NCBI GenBank assembly: GCA_019638775.1
Contig: JAHBTD010000002.1
Span: 496,001-560,000 of the forward strand
From: Fimbriimonadaceae bacterium
GTDB taxonomy: Bacteria; Armatimonadota; Fimbriimonadia; Fimbriimonadales; Fimbriimonadaceae
Length of the DNA stretch: 64,000 nt
Direction of reading: 5' to 3'
How positions within the stretch are numbered: position 1 is the stretch's first letter; each line of letters begins with the position of its first letter. This document shows positions 17,212 through 26,439 of the stretch, one piece after another. Made by a program: the position numbers and the translations under genes. Under the pieces are notes generated by a model that saw nothing but the letters and a program-made list of their open reading frames with translations, searched no databases and was not told the DNA's origin.

Positions 17212-18173
17212 GCACGTCGGAACTTTCCGGAATGAAGATTTTCTCTGGGAACGCCCATCGCGACCTTGCCAATAAGGTCGCCGATTACCTGAGCGTCGAT
17301 CTCGGGCACATCACATCCACACGTTTTAGTGACGGCGAACTGCGGGTTATGGTGAATGAAAGCGCGAGAGGCAACGACGTCTTTATCCTCCAGCCAACCT
17401 GCTCACCCGTGAACGATACGATCATGGAGCTTGTCATCATGCTCGACGCATTCCGTCGTGCATCGGCGAGCAGGATTACGGTGGTTATGCCGTACTTTGG
17501 ATACGCCCGCCAGGACAAGAAGATCAAGCCCCGCGAACCGATCACAGCACGTCTGATCTCCGACCTGATCCAAGTTGCAGGAGCCCATCGAATCGTTTGT
17601 ATGGATTTGCACGCCGAGCAGATTCAGGGTTTCTTCGATATCCCAGTTGACCATCTGTATTGCGGCCCGATCATCGGTCAGTACATGATTGAGCACGGTT
17701 ATCAAGAGCAGGATATCGTCGTCGTCAGCCCGGACGTGGGCGGTGTTTCGCGAGCCCGAGCGCTTGCTGAAATGCTTCATTCCCCCTTGGCCATCATTGC
17801 AAAGAGACGTCCCGAGCCTAACAAAGTGGACATCGTCGAGATCATTGGTGATGTTGAAGGCAAGAAGTGCGTAATGATTGACGACATGATCGACACCGGC
17901 GGATCGGTCGTTCAGGGTGCGGAAGCCTTGATGAAGCGCGGCGCAAAAGATGTCGTCGTATGTTGCACACACCCGGTTTTGAGCGGCAACGCCTCGCAGC
18001 GATTGCAGGACAGCATCATTAGTGAGCTGATCTGCATGGACACCATTCCAATTCCTGCCGAGAAAGAGTTTCCAAAGCTGACCGTTCTTGAATCAGCGCC
18101 CCTTATCGGTGAAGCGATCCGAAGGATTCACCACAACGTTTCGATTAGCACACTCTTCAAGGACTGGCGTTAA
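17172..18173 (+). CDS. prs: Ribose-phosphate pyrophosphokinase
   Basis: Makes PRPP from ribose-5-phosphate and ATP. Motifs: MKIFSGNAHRDLANKVADYL, FSDGELRVMVNESARGNDVFILQPT, YFGYARQDKK, VVVSPDVGGVSRAR, and the PRPP-binding CVMIDDMIDTGGSV. The start at 17172 follows a GAAGGAAG ribosome site but overlaps glmU by 40 bp; ATGs at 17184 and 17232 are alternatives, the last giving the usual 314 residues. It likely forms a transcription unit with glmU and perhaps the following membrane operon. Confidence 0.95.
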   Translation: MGTKMAEAQTNGLSTSELSGMKIFSGNAHRDLANKVADYLSVDLGHITSTRFSDGELRVMVNESARGNDVFILQPTCSPVNDTIMELVIMLDAFRRASASRITVVMPYFGYARQDKKIKPREPITARLISDLIQVAGAHRIVCMDLHAEQIQGFFDIPVDHLYCGPIIGQYMIEHGYQEQDIVVVSPDVGGVSRARALAEMLHSPLAIIAKRRPEPNKVDIVEIIGDVEGKKCVMIDDMIDTGGSVVQGAEALMKRGAKDVVVCCTHPVLSGNASQRLQDSIISELICMDTIPIPAEKEFPKLTVLESAPLIGEAIRRIHHNVSISTLFKDWR

Positions 18174-18202
18174 AGAGACGCAGTTAGGGAGATTCTTCGC
18201 CT

Positions 18203-18676
18203 ATGACCCAAGCCGAACACACGTCCGACAACACGCGTTCTGAAGCTACTGCTTCGGGGAATGCGTTTGTGTGGGAGATTCGGCTTCACAAAAAGCAACC
18301 CCAGAAGTTCTGGGTGGTACTGACAGCTGCTCTTTTTGCGGGCCTGGTCGGTATCTTTCTGCTGCAAAGCCTCGTCATGGGGGTGATCGGGTTTGTTGCG
18401 ATCATGCTGGCGACCGCCGATTTTTGGATGCCAATCAAGTATCGGATAGATGATCACCGCGCTTCGGCAAGAGTCGGGTTGAGCACGACCGCGATGGAGT
18501 GGAGCGCAGTGAAGCGGGTTCTGGCATCGGATTTGGGTGTTAAACTATCGCCTTTGGAGAAGGAATCGAAACTGAGCCAGTTTCGTGGTGTCTTTTTGCG
18601 ATTCGATGGGAACAAGGAAGACGTCCTAAACGCAATAACTCAACGATGGAGCGGAGAAATTGGACTTTTGGACTGA
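18203..18676 (+). CDS. Unknown two-helix membrane protein, first gene of membrane operon
   Basis: 157 residues with a polar N-terminus, two adjacent transmembrane helices (about residues 37-75) and a C-terminal cytosolic domain with alternating strands (YRIDDHRASARVGLSTTAMEWSAVKRV) that recalls PH-like bacterial membrane proteins. GGGAG lies before the ATG. No named family recognised. Starts a set of six genes with short gaps or overlaps. Confidence 0.7.
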   Translation: MTQAEHTSDNTRSEATASGNAFVWEIRLHKKQPQKFWVVLTAALFAGLVGIFLLQSLVMGVIGFVAIMLATADFWMPIKYRIDDHRASARVGLSTTAMEWSAVKRVLASDLGVKLSPLEKESKLSQFRGVFLRFDGNKEDVLNAITQRWSGEIGLLD

Positions 18677-18959
18677 GGAAGTAAGCGACGAAAAGGTTCA
18701 GGAGCTTGTAAGCAAGGCGGCTCATGAGATCAAGAAGCGCCATATGGAAGCGCCAGCTATTCTATTTTTGGAGATGAACAGGCCGCTGTCGAATATTGCG
18801 GCACAGACTTCCATCGTTTTTTCACCTTTCCTCGTCCCTCTCATAGGATTTGAGAATCTGGACAACTATAGTCAAGTGTTTTCCAAGCGCGAGAACGTGG
18901 AGCTGCTGATCCAAGAACTGGAGAAGAAGCCCGCGCCCGCGGAAGGAGTTAGTCAGTAA
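18660..18959 (+). CDS. Unknown small protein of the membrane operon
   Basis: 99 residues beginning with a TTG start preceded by GGAG and overlapping the previous gene by 17 bp. The sequence is helical and includes a moderately hydrophobic stretch (IVFSPFLVPLIGF) and an acidic/basic N-terminal helix (EEVSDEKVQELVSKAAHEIKKRH). It resembles short subunits that accompany larger membrane proteins. No function can be given. Confidence 0.65.
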   Translation: MDFWTEEVSDEKVQELVSKAAHEIKKRHMEAPAILFLEMNRPLSNIAAQTSIVFSPFLVPLIGFENLDNYSQVFSKRENVELLIQELEKKPAPAEGVSQ

Positions 18960-18962
18960 GTC

Positions 18963-20117
18963 ATGCAATACCTCAGCACAGGTTGGTTTGGAATCCTTAT
19001 CGTGCTGTCGATCGCGGCGTTTATTCTCGTGAATATCGCCCGTTCGAAGCGCGGGAAAGATCTGTTCATACGCCGTATTTCCGGATTGAACGCTATTGAG
19101 GAAGCTGTTGGACGTGCCACTGAGATGGGTCGCCCCGTCCTGATGGTGCCTGGTTTGGGAGACCTCAACGCGAACTCGATGCAAGCGCTCAACATCTTCG
19201 CTCACGTCACAAAGATGGCGGCAAGATTCGCAACCCCAATTCGGGTGTGTTGCGCGGTGCCTCCAGTCTTTACGGTGGCGCAAGAGATCGTCAGAGACGT
19301 TTATCAGCGCGAGGGCATGATGGATCGCTACGATCCAGATTCGGTGCGCTTCTTGAGCGACAGGCAGTTCGCCTTTGCGGCGGCAGTTTCAGGAATTATC
19401 AATCGTGAAAAAACAGCGGCAACGTTCTTCCTGGGTGAGTTCTTCGCTGAATCGCTGATCTTTGCCGAATCGGCAAATGCGATTGGCGCGATCCAGATCG
19501 CTGGCTCCACGCAGAACACACAGACGCCGTTCTTTATCGCGGCTTGTGACTACGTTCTTATTGCGGACGAGTTCTATGCGGCAAGCGCGTACCTGACCCG
19601 AGAGCCGGTCCTTGTGGGAAGTTTAATCGGTCAAGACTGGGGCAAGTTAACGCTCATGGCGATGATCATCATCGGCGCGTTCGTAAACACAGCTCAGTTG
19701 AACACGACTATCCAATACAAGGTGACACCCGATTACACCCGGGTCACGGACGATGCGCACAAAATGCGCAAGGGCGAAACGACGGTCAAGATGCTTTTTA
19801 ACCCTGCCACGATCGTCAAGGGCCAGCCCGTTTCTGGGGAAAAGAAGTACGCCTCGATTGAGGACTATGCAAGGCTGAGAGCGACTGAGATTCCTGGAGC
19901 GACCACCCCGGTTGCCGGAGGTGAGGACGCAGTCGCAGATGTCACTGGAGTGTGGCATTCATGGACCGTTTCAGAGGGGGTATACACACGAGTTTATGAG
20001 GACCTGGTGGTCACAGACGCTGAGACGGGCGAGGTGAGTGTGATTCGAGAATATAAGTCAAGACTTCAGGAGATTCCCGAACCGGCACCCGCTGAAGCCG
20101 CAGGAGGCGCCAATTGA
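18963..20117 (+). CDS. DUF6754-like membrane protein
   Basis: 384 residues. An N-terminal membrane anchor (WFGILIVLSIAAFILVNIA) is followed by a soluble domain (about residues 40-200) with GRPVLMVPGLGDLNAN, then two hydrophobic segments (AATFFLGEFFAESLIFAE; LMAMIIIGAFVNTAQ) and a C-terminal soluble tail ending in an Ala/Pro-rich stretch. I recall this as the protein catalogued as DUF6754, with moderate certainty. Its stop overlaps the next start. It appears to be the core of an uncharacterised complex. Confidence 0.75.
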   Translation: MQYLSTGWFGILIVLSIAAFILVNIARSKRGKDLFIRRISGLNAIEEAVGRATEMGRPVLMVPGLGDLNANSMQALNIFAHVTKMAARFATPIRVCCAVPPVFTVAQEIVRDVYQREGMMDRYDPDSVRFLSDRQFAFAAAVSGIINREKTAATFFLGEFFAESLIFAESANAIGAIQIAGSTQNTQTPFFIAACDYVLIADEFYAASAYLTREPVLVGSLIGQDWGKLTLMAMIIIGAFVNTAQLNTTIQYKVTPDYTRVTDDAHKMRKGETTVKMLFNPATIVKGQPVSGEKKYASIEDYARLRATEIPGATTPVAGGEDAVADVTGVWHSWTVSEGVYTRVYEDLVVTDAETGEVSVIREYKSRLQEIPEPAPAEAAGGAN

Positions 20118-21028
20118 TGTACTTTGGACAAGCACTTAATATGTGGAACGCGCCTGCGGGCAGTTCGGCGCTGTGGCTGAAAACTGCGATGGGCCTGGCT
20201 ATAGGAGTCGCTCTGATCTTTGCCTTGATCAAAGCGCCAACCCGAGCCCGCGGTCCAATCACAGCCGCGTTCATATTTGTTGCGGGCGCTTTCTGGGTTG
20301 TGGCTTTTCTTTGGCCTAAACCCGCATTCAGAGGCCCGAATGACTTGCCTGATGGATTCGTTGAAAACGTTGGCTTTTGGATCAGCGACGCGGTTCCGAT
20401 CGTCAACGACTTCACGAACATTCTTGTGGCGTTTATCCTTGGTCTGGGAATCTTCTCCCTTGCGAGGATTCACGTTCGGCGGCTGTTCAAGATGCAGCCT
20501 GACTGGCCATACAGTCTTGTTCTGCTGATTTCGATGATCGCGATGATCGGTTTCGGTTATGCGACGTTCTACATGACGATGGACATGTACACGCAGAATG
20601 CGCCAGCAACGTTCGATATCACGACGACGTTGGCCTATGCGGGTAAAGACTTCCTTTTCGACGGCATGCTGCAAGAGATGGAAGCAGGCATGTTCTCTAT
20701 CATCGCCTTCTTTATTCTTAGCGCGGCTTATCGAGCCTTTAGAATCCGTTCGATAGAATCGACGATTCTTCTCGCTGCCGCCTTGCTGATGATCCTCTCG
20801 CTCCTTGGAGCGCTTGTGATGGGTATCGACAATGGAATCAACAGCGCAACGGGAGGCGACGTCAACAACTTCTTAAACAACTTAAAACTTTCCGCGCTCT
20901 CAGGATGGGTGAGGGATAACATCCAAACCCCGAGTATCCGGGCGATGGACTTCGGCATTGGCCTTGGAACGCTTGCGATGGGCTTGCGACTGTGGCTTAG
21001 CCTTGAAAAAACTGGAGGGACGAGCTAA
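20114..21028 (+). CDS. Unknown polytopic membrane protein
   Basis: 304 residues with about six or seven hydrophobic helices, including pairs at residues 20-75 and 130-160 and a cluster at 210-240. Loops are short; one outside loop contains YTQNAPATFDITTTLAYAGKDF. It overlaps both neighbours by 1-4 bases. No transporter signature (Walker box, Na+/solute motif) is visible. Partner of the DUF6754-like protein by position. Confidence 0.7.
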   Translation: MMYFGQALNMWNAPAGSSALWLKTAMGLAIGVALIFALIKAPTRARGPITAAFIFVAGAFWVVAFLWPKPAFRGPNDLPDGFVENVGFWISDAVPIVNDFTNILVAFILGLGIFSLARIHVRRLFKMQPDWPYSLVLLISMIAMIGFGYATFYMTMDMYTQNAPATFDITTTLAYAGKDFLFDGMLQEMEAGMFSIIAFFILSAAYRAFRIRSIESTILLAAALLMILSLLGALVMGIDNGINSATGGDVNNFLNNLKLSALSGWVRDNIQTPSIRAMDFGIGLGTLAMGLRLWLSLEKTGGTS

Positions 21029-21987
21029 TGGCTGAAGAACAGACCACTCCCAAAGTGAGCTTCGTTGAAAAGATGACGATGATTCCTCGTCAGTGGCTAT
21101 ATGCGACGTTGATCGTTCTGGCCTCGATTCCGCTCTTCTTCCCAACGGAGATTCCAATCACAGCTACGCCGAGCACGGCATCGCTCTATCGGGTGCTGAT
21201 GAAGCTGCCCGAGGGTTCGTCGATTATTCTGCAGTCTGACTTTACTAAGTCGACTCGCGGCGAGAGCATGGGTCAGCTTGAAGCGGTCCTTCGGATCCTG
21301 ATGGAGCGAAAAATCAAATTTGCTCTTATCAGCGTGGCAGACCCTCAGGCTCCTCAGGTCGCTCGTGACGTCATCAAGCGGATCAACGCTGAGCGAGGAG
21401 CCCTGGAGAAAACGGAGTACAAGAAGTGGGAAGACTGGGTGGATCTCGGCTACTTCCCGAGCGGCGAAGCCCTTGCGAAAGCGATGGCAAACAACGTTCG
21501 TACGGCTTGGAACGGTCGAACAGACTTAGATCCAAACAATGTTCGTCGTCCCGTCTTTGAATCGCCGGTGCTATCCCATATCAAGGGAGTAGGAGACTTT
21601 CCGCTTCTTCTGAACCTTACGGGCTCGAAGACGATTGATATCATCAACGAACGTCTTGGTGACAAGGTGACGGTCGCCGCAACGGTTACGGGAGTTATGG
21701 GCCCTGAGAGCCTGAACTATTACAAGTCGAATCAAGTGAAGGGGCTTGCGATTGGGTTGGCTGGTGTCGTGGAACTCGAAGCAATGATGGTGAAAGGCAT
21801 CGATCCCAACGGAGCCAACGGGGCGATGACCGTGCCCGGTGATCCCGCGCCGCCTTTGCCAGGAGCGGGATATGCCAGGGGAATGAGCTATTACGGCTCG
21901 CTCCACACGGCGATGATTCTGATGGTCTTAGCCGTTATAGTTGGCAACGTCGGTATGTTTTTGACTAAGAGAGGGGCACGCAAGTGA
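21028..21987 (+). CDS. Unknown protein with soluble domain between two membrane helices
   Basis: 319 residues. One helix near residues 22-45, a large soluble domain (about 50-285) and a final helix LHTAMILMVLAVIVGNVGMFL. The soluble part alternates strands and helices (SIILQSDFTKSTRGE, RKIKFALISVAD) like a Rossmann-type fold, with a later conserved-looking GPESLNYYKS. It may sit outside the membrane, held by both ends. Start and stop overlap neighbours. Confidence 0.7.
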   Translation: MAEEQTTPKVSFVEKMTMIPRQWLYATLIVLASIPLFFPTEIPITATPSTASLYRVLMKLPEGSSIILQSDFTKSTRGESMGQLEAVLRILMERKIKFALISVADPQAPQVARDVIKRINAERGALEKTEYKKWEDWVDLGYFPSGEALAKAMANNVRTAWNGRTDLDPNNVRRPVFESPVLSHIKGVGDFPLLLNLTGSKTIDIINERLGDKVTVAATVTGVMGPESLNYYKSNQVKGLAIGLAGVVELEAMMVKGIDPNGANGAMTVPGDPAPPLPGAGYARGMSYYGSLHTAMILMVLAVIVGNVGMFLTKRGARK

Positions 21988-22751
21988 TCAGCTACACCTT
22001 TATCAAACTGACTGTTGGCGTGCTTTGCACTTTTGGCCTGTACAGCATTCTCTACCGAGAGAACAAGTTCTACAGGACGGTTGAGCACATCTTCCTTGGC
22101 CTGGCTGGAGGCTGGGGCGCGGTCGCCCTCTTTGCAGAGACGCTTAAGGCGACTTGGTACGACAAGATGACCGGGAAGATCGTGAGCGAGGGGAACGAGG
22201 CGATGCCAGGATATTGGGCATATGCACTCCTGCTGCCTCTCGGCATCATGGCGTATTTCGTTGTCAGCAAGAAGAACAACTGGATCAGCCGCATCCCGGT
22301 GGGAGTTATCCTCGGTCTTTGGGCTGGCCAGCAACTTGATGCTTGGATCACGCGCTATAAGCCACAGATCGAAGACTCGCTCAAGCCGATTGTGCCGACC
22401 GCGTGGGATTCGCTGACAATGCCGATTGCTCCATCCTCTGCAAGTGCAGCGGATGCTGCTCGAATCACGCAACACGCCGCCGAGAATGTATTCCTCAGCC
22501 AAGCGGTCAACAACATCATCTTCCTCATCACGCTCCTAAGCGTCATGAGCTACTTCTTGTTCAGCTTTGACATCAAGAACAAGATGATGGTGAAGACAAC
22601 CGTTCTGGGGCGCTGGCTGTTGATGGTTGGATTCGGCGCGATCTTCGGATCGACCGTTATGACCCGCTTCGCCCTCCTGATCGACCGCATGTACTTCGTG
22701 TGGATCGAGTGGTTCCGCGATTCGCTGCTGCGAATCTTTACGGGAGGCTAA
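21984..22751 (+). CDS. Unknown polytopic membrane protein, last of the DUF6754 operon
   Basis: 255 residues with about six hydrophobic helices. The first helix, a YRTVEHIFLGLAGGWGAVALFAE segment and the last LLMVGFGAIFGSTVMTRFALLIDR segment are Gly-rich and resemble packed transport or scaffold helices. The stop is 3 bp before the presumed recO start, whose ribosome site lies inside this gene. Confidence 0.7.
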   Translation: MISYTFIKLTVGVLCTFGLYSILYRENKFYRTVEHIFLGLAGGWGAVALFAETLKATWYDKMTGKIVSEGNEAMPGYWAYALLLPLGIMAYFVVSKKNNWISRIPVGVILGLWAGQQLDAWITRYKPQIEDSLKPIVPTAWDSLTMPIAPSSASAADAARITQHAAENVFLSQAVNNIIFLITLLSVMSYFLFSFDIKNKMMVKTTVLGRWLLMVGFGAIFGSTVMTRFALLIDRMYFVWIEWFRDSLLRIFTGG

Positions 22752-22754
22752 GAC

Positions 22755-23501
22755 CTGTCGGCGACTGCAAACGTACATGCAATCGTCTTAAGACGCCGGG
22801 ACGCTGGAGAAAGCGACCGGCGTCTTACTCTTTTGACTGCCGAACTTGGGGTGATGGACGTCACTGCCAAGGGAGCTCGCAAGCACGGGTCTAGGCTCGC
22901 AGGGATATCCGAGCCTCTTTCGGTTTGCTCAATGAATCTGGCCACGGGGCGCAAGACCTGGTTCGTTACGCAGGCACAACCGATCACCTCCTACCCAGGC
23001 TTGCGCGCGGACTACGACAGACTCACATTCGCACTGGCTCTGACTGAAATCGCGGCTGCTGTGCTACCCCACGGGCAAGAAGCTCCCGAGGCTTTTCGAT
23101 TTTTGGTCGAGGCGCTACGCTACATCGAGGTCGCTGAACGCCCAATTGTGAGCTTAATTTGGGCTGAGCTGAAGCTGATGGAGTTGAGTGGCTTTCAACC
23201 CGTTTGGAACTTGTCTGTTGTATCTGGAGTAGGGGTACAGGAAGCTCAAGCGTTTGTATCGCCGTCTGCCGGTGGGTATGTGACCTCGGACGAAGCATCC
23301 GAATTCCGAGATCGTTTTCTTGTGCGCGCTGAGGTGCTTTATGGCCTTGCCAAGGTCGCTGAGATTGAGGAGCCGCCGCCAAAACTGAAATACGCCGAAG
23401 ACAGCCTGAGAGCGCTCTTTTCGTTTTGGAGGCACTTTGCCGAAAGCGCTTTACAGGCAAACGAGCAGGTTATCGCGAACCTGCCGACAAATGGAGTGTA
23501 A
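22755..23501 (+). CDS. recO: DNA repair protein RecO (CTG start proposed)
   Basis: RecO helps RecA load on SSB-coated DNA in gap repair. The ATG/GTG/TTG nearest in frame is a TTG at 22833, but that would delete the start of the OB fold. Translation from the CTG at 22755 gives SATANVHAIVLRRRDAGESD then RRLTLLTAELGVMDVTAKGAR, the usual RecO N-terminus, and GGGAGG lies 7 bases upstream. A stop codon at 22749 rules out a longer start. The C-terminal half is helical; the Cys zinc site of some RecO proteins is absent. Confidence 0.85.
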   Translation: MSATANVHAIVLRRRDAGESDRRLTLLTAELGVMDVTAKGARKHGSRLAGISEPLSVCSMNLATGRKTWFVTQAQPITSYPGLRADYDRLTFALALTEIAAAVLPHGQEAPEAFRFLVEALRYIEVAERPIVSLIWAELKLMELSGFQPVWNLSVVSGVGVQEAQAFVSPSAGGYVTSDEASEFRDRFLVRAEVLYGLAKVAEIEEPPPKLKYAEDSLRALFSFWRHFAESALQANEQVIANLPTNGV

Positions 23502-23515
23502 ACTAAGCCTTAATC

Positions 23516-25135
23516 ATGAGGTACACAGGAATTCTGCTGGTGTTCGCCGCTCTCTTGGCTGTAGCTGGATGTGGCAAAGGCAACTTTTCGGATCGTGTAA
23601 AGAGCGCTCAACGAGACGTCTTTAGATATCCGATTCCCAACAACCCAACGACCCTTGACCCAGGTGTTGTGCAGGATGGAGACACGATCGACCTTCTGCA
23701 AAACGTCTATGAGGGCCTCGTCGGATGGAGCACCGAGAATACGGTTGAGCCCCGACTGGCTGAGAGTTGGGATATATCGGAAGACGGCACGGTTTATACG
23801 TTCCATCTCAAGAAAGGCGTGAAGTTCCATAGCGGACGAGAGGTGACGGCTGAGGACTTTAAGTGGACTTTCGAGCGCAACTGCTACAAGACCGACCCCA
23901 ACAAGTTTTCGAACGAGACTGCGGGTGTGTACCTGACCGATATCGTTGGAGTCCGTGAAAAGTGCGCGGGCACAGCTAACGACATCACTGGCATCAAGGT
24001 CGTTGATCCGTACACCTTGACGATCACCATCGACAAGCCTCGACCCTACTTCTTGGGCAAGCTGACGTTCATCGTCAGTGCGGTGCTCGATAAAGACATC
24101 GTTCCGATGGGGCAAGAAATCAACAAGCCGGAATTGATGGTAAGCACTGGGCCGTTCAAATGCACCGAATATGTCCAGGAGCAGGTGACCGTTCTAGAAG
24201 CTTTTGAGGACTATCACGGCGGTAAATCGCCCGTTGCAAAGATCGAGCGCCCGGTTATCAAAGATGCTGCGACTCGTCTGAACAAGTACAAGGCAGGAGA
24301 GATTGACCTTGTGCAGCTTCAGCGGCAAGATATCGAAGGTGTAGAGAAGGACCCGGCGATTGCTGGTGACCTGGTGCTCTTTGAGCGACCTTCTACTTGG
24401 TACATCGGTCTCAACGCCGATGTTCTTCCTCCGCTCCGCGACAAGCGCGTACGCCAAGCGATTGCGATGTCGATTGACAAGGATCAGATTGTTAACGGCC
24501 TCATGAAGGGCGTGAACAGCGTCGCCAATGGCTTGGTGCCTCCGGGTGTTTTTGGGCACAGAAAGGATGCGAAGGCGCTTCCGTATGACCCCGATAGAGC
24601 GCGCCAATTACTCGCTGAGGCCGGATATCCGGGCGGGAAGGGTTTCCCTCAGCTCACGATCTATTATCGAGAGAGCTACCCAGACATTCAGTTGGTCGCT
24701 GTTGCTGTGACAGGGATGATCAAGGAGAACCTTGGCATTGACGCAAAGGGGCAGACGATGGAATGGCGCGCATTCCTTGAGAAGAATAACGCCAAGAAAC
24801 AGCCCTTTGTGCATATGCGATGGGCCGCCGACTATCTGGACCCTGAGAACTATCTCAGCTTCTTGTTGGCTAGCTACGGGCCTGAGAACCGTCTGAATCA
24901 CCACAACCCGGAGTACGACCGGCTTTGTGCGATGGCGGATACCGAACTCAATCCAGAGAAACGCAAGCAGCTTTACGCTCAAGCGGAGGATATTGGTCTG
25001 GACGATGCTGTAATCGTGCCGATCTACTACCAACGCGATGCTGAGTTGATCAGCCCGCGCGTGAAGGGAATTCGTAGCAACCTCTTTGGGCACTTGGCGC
25101 ACACCACGCTGAAGCTTGAAAATGCACCCAAATAG
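23516..25135 (+). CDS. Peptide-type ABC transporter substrate-binding lipoprotein
   Basis: A family 5 extracellular solute-binding protein (OppA/DppA type), 539 residues. The signal peptide ends with the lipobox LAVAGC, so it is lipid-anchored. Signatures include NPTTLDPGVVQDGDTIDLLQNVYEGLV, ESWDISEDGTVYTFHLKKGVKFHSG and DKRVRQAIAMSIDKD. Substrate is probably peptides but could be another solute. No permease or ATPase of the same class is adjacent, so the other components are encoded elsewhere. Confidence 0.92.
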   Translation: MRYTGILLVFAALLAVAGCGKGNFSDRVKSAQRDVFRYPIPNNPTTLDPGVVQDGDTIDLLQNVYEGLVGWSTENTVEPRLAESWDISEDGTVYTFHLKKGVKFHSGREVTAEDFKWTFERNCYKTDPNKFSNETAGVYLTDIVGVREKCAGTANDITGIKVVDPYTLTITIDKPRPYFLGKLTFIVSAVLDKDIVPMGQEINKPELMVSTGPFKCTEYVQEQVTVLEAFEDYHGGKSPVAKIERPVIKDAATRLNKYKAGEIDLVQLQRQDIEGVEKDPAIAGDLVLFERPSTWYIGLNADVLPPLRDKRVRQAIAMSIDKDQIVNGLMKGVNSVANGLVPPGVFGHRKDAKALPYDPDRARQLLAEAGYPGGKGFPQLTIYYRESYPDIQLVAVAVTGMIKENLGIDAKGQTMEWRAFLEKNNAKKQPFVHMRWAADYLDPENYLSFLLASYGPENRLNHHNPEYDRLCAMADTELNPEKRKQLYAQAEDIGLDDAVIVPIYYQRDAELISPRVKGIRSNLFGHLAHTTLKLENAPK

Positions 25136-25158
25136 GGTGCCTTGACGTCATCCTGAGT

Positions 25159-25183
25159 AAGCCGTGCCTTCGATGCACGGCTT
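25159..25183 (+). terminator. Hairpin after the substrate-binding protein gene
   Basis: AAGCCGTGC, a seven-base loop CTTCGAT, and GCACGGCTT make a perfect 9-bp stem followed by CTAACTTT. It separates the transporter gene from the AraC regulator gene and is a probable terminator. Confidence 0.7.
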
Positions 25184-25195
25184 CTAACTTTAAGC

Positions 25196-26437
25196 ATGAG
25201 AGTTCGACCTAAGAAAAGCCGATTCGTACTTGCCGAATTTGGGAGGGGCTATTCCGATATCTCGTGGAACAACGGTGGGGAAGGATTGCCCTTGGAGCCA
25301 TCGGGGTTGCCCGCATGGAAAAGTAACGGCGGCCCTACTCGGGGGCACCCAGACCGAGCCCTCCCTTTTTCGGTACAGATTGACCTTCCTGAGACGCCGG
25401 AGCGGTTAGTACGGGTCTATCTTGTTGGCATCTTTGCACAATGGGCCGATGCGGCGATTGAGGGTTCAGGCTCGATAGGGGCGATGTTTACGGTCGGTGA
25501 CCAGGCGAAGCCGCTGTTGAGAATCGACCTGCTGAGTCGTCGCCATTATGACGACGCCAAGGAGCTTGACAGAGCTGACCGAATTCTTGGCGATGGTACT
25601 AGTTTGCGCGCTGTGGGTTCGGCAAGGATTTCAGGGAAAACCTATCGGGTTGATGAGTTATCCGTAGATGTTCCTGACGGACCTGCGCCAACGACGATGC
25701 ACTTTCGTGACTTGGGGACGCCAGCATCCTTTGTTCTCTTTGACGTTATCTTGGAGTACGAACCTGGTGAAAGCGGTTGCCCGTTTCATTCTGGTGGTGG
25801 TGGTGTTTCGCTATCGGATCTCCCTGGGGTGATGCGGGTAGGCGATCGTGTGCGGTTTGGCAGGGCGCTTGACCAGCTTGAGCATGCGGTCTTGAGCGCG
25901 AATGATCTCGACGAGGCTCGTGGAGAAGCGCTTACCTTTATTGCGGTTGTAACAGCCTCAATGCTTGAGATGGGTGGCTCAAGGAGCATGCACAGGATTC
26001 AGTTGCAGACCGCGCGAGCTTTCGACGAACTGTCCGAACTGTCTGACATCGCCAGGGAAGCCCGCAGAGTTGCCGAAGATGTGGCTACGAGTGCTATGAG
26101 TGAACCTTCCTCGGAAGGTGACCGCTTGATGGACCGCGCGATCAACCTCATCAACCGCAACTACTCGAAGGATTTAGCGGACGATGATATAGCCGAGCAG
26201 CTTGGGCTTAGCACGAGTCATTTCCGGTATCTCTTTAGGAAGGCAACCGGACAGCCCTTCCACCGTTATCTGATCGGGATTCGGCTTGAACAAGCCAAGA
26301 TCTTGATCGTGGAGGGTGATGTGCCCGTTACTCAGGTCGCCGCAACAGTAGGTTTTTCAGGACTTTCACACTTTAGCCGCGCCTTTACACAGCGCTTTGG
26401 AGTCAGTCCAACAAGTCTGCGGCGTACCACTGAATAA
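25196..26437 (+). CDS. AraC-family regulator with long unrecognised N-terminal domain
   Basis: The last 100 residues are the AraC double helix-turn-helix: INRNYSKDLADDDIAEQLGLSTSHFRYLFRKATGQPFHRYL, then VTQVAATVGFSGLSHFSRAFTQRFGVSP. The preceding 300 residues include a beta-rich segment (VLAEFGRGYSDISWNNGGEGLPLEP; VRVYLVGIFAQWADAAIEG) that I do not recognise as a standard cupin sensor, and a helical linker. It is 2 bp upstream of the MlaF-like ATPase gene, so co-regulated. Target and signal unknown. Confidence 0.85.
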   Translation: MRVRPKKSRFVLAEFGRGYSDISWNNGGEGLPLEPSGLPAWKSNGGPTRGHPDRALPFSVQIDLPETPERLVRVYLVGIFAQWADAAIEGSGSIGAMFTVGDQAKPLLRIDLLSRRHYDDAKELDRADRILGDGTSLRAVGSARISGKTYRVDELSVDVPDGPAPTTMHFRDLGTPASFVLFDVILEYEPGESGCPFHSGGGGVSLSDLPGVMRVGDRVRFGRALDQLEHAVLSANDLDEARGEALTFIAVVTASMLEMGGSRSMHRIQLQTARAFDELSELSDIAREARRVAEDVATSAMSEPSSEGDRLMDRAINLINRNYSKDLADDDIAEQLGLSTSHFRYLFRKATGQPFHRYLIGIRLEQAKILIVEGDVPVTQVAATVGFSGLSHFSRAFTQRFGVSPTSLRRTTE

Positions 26438-26439
26438 TC

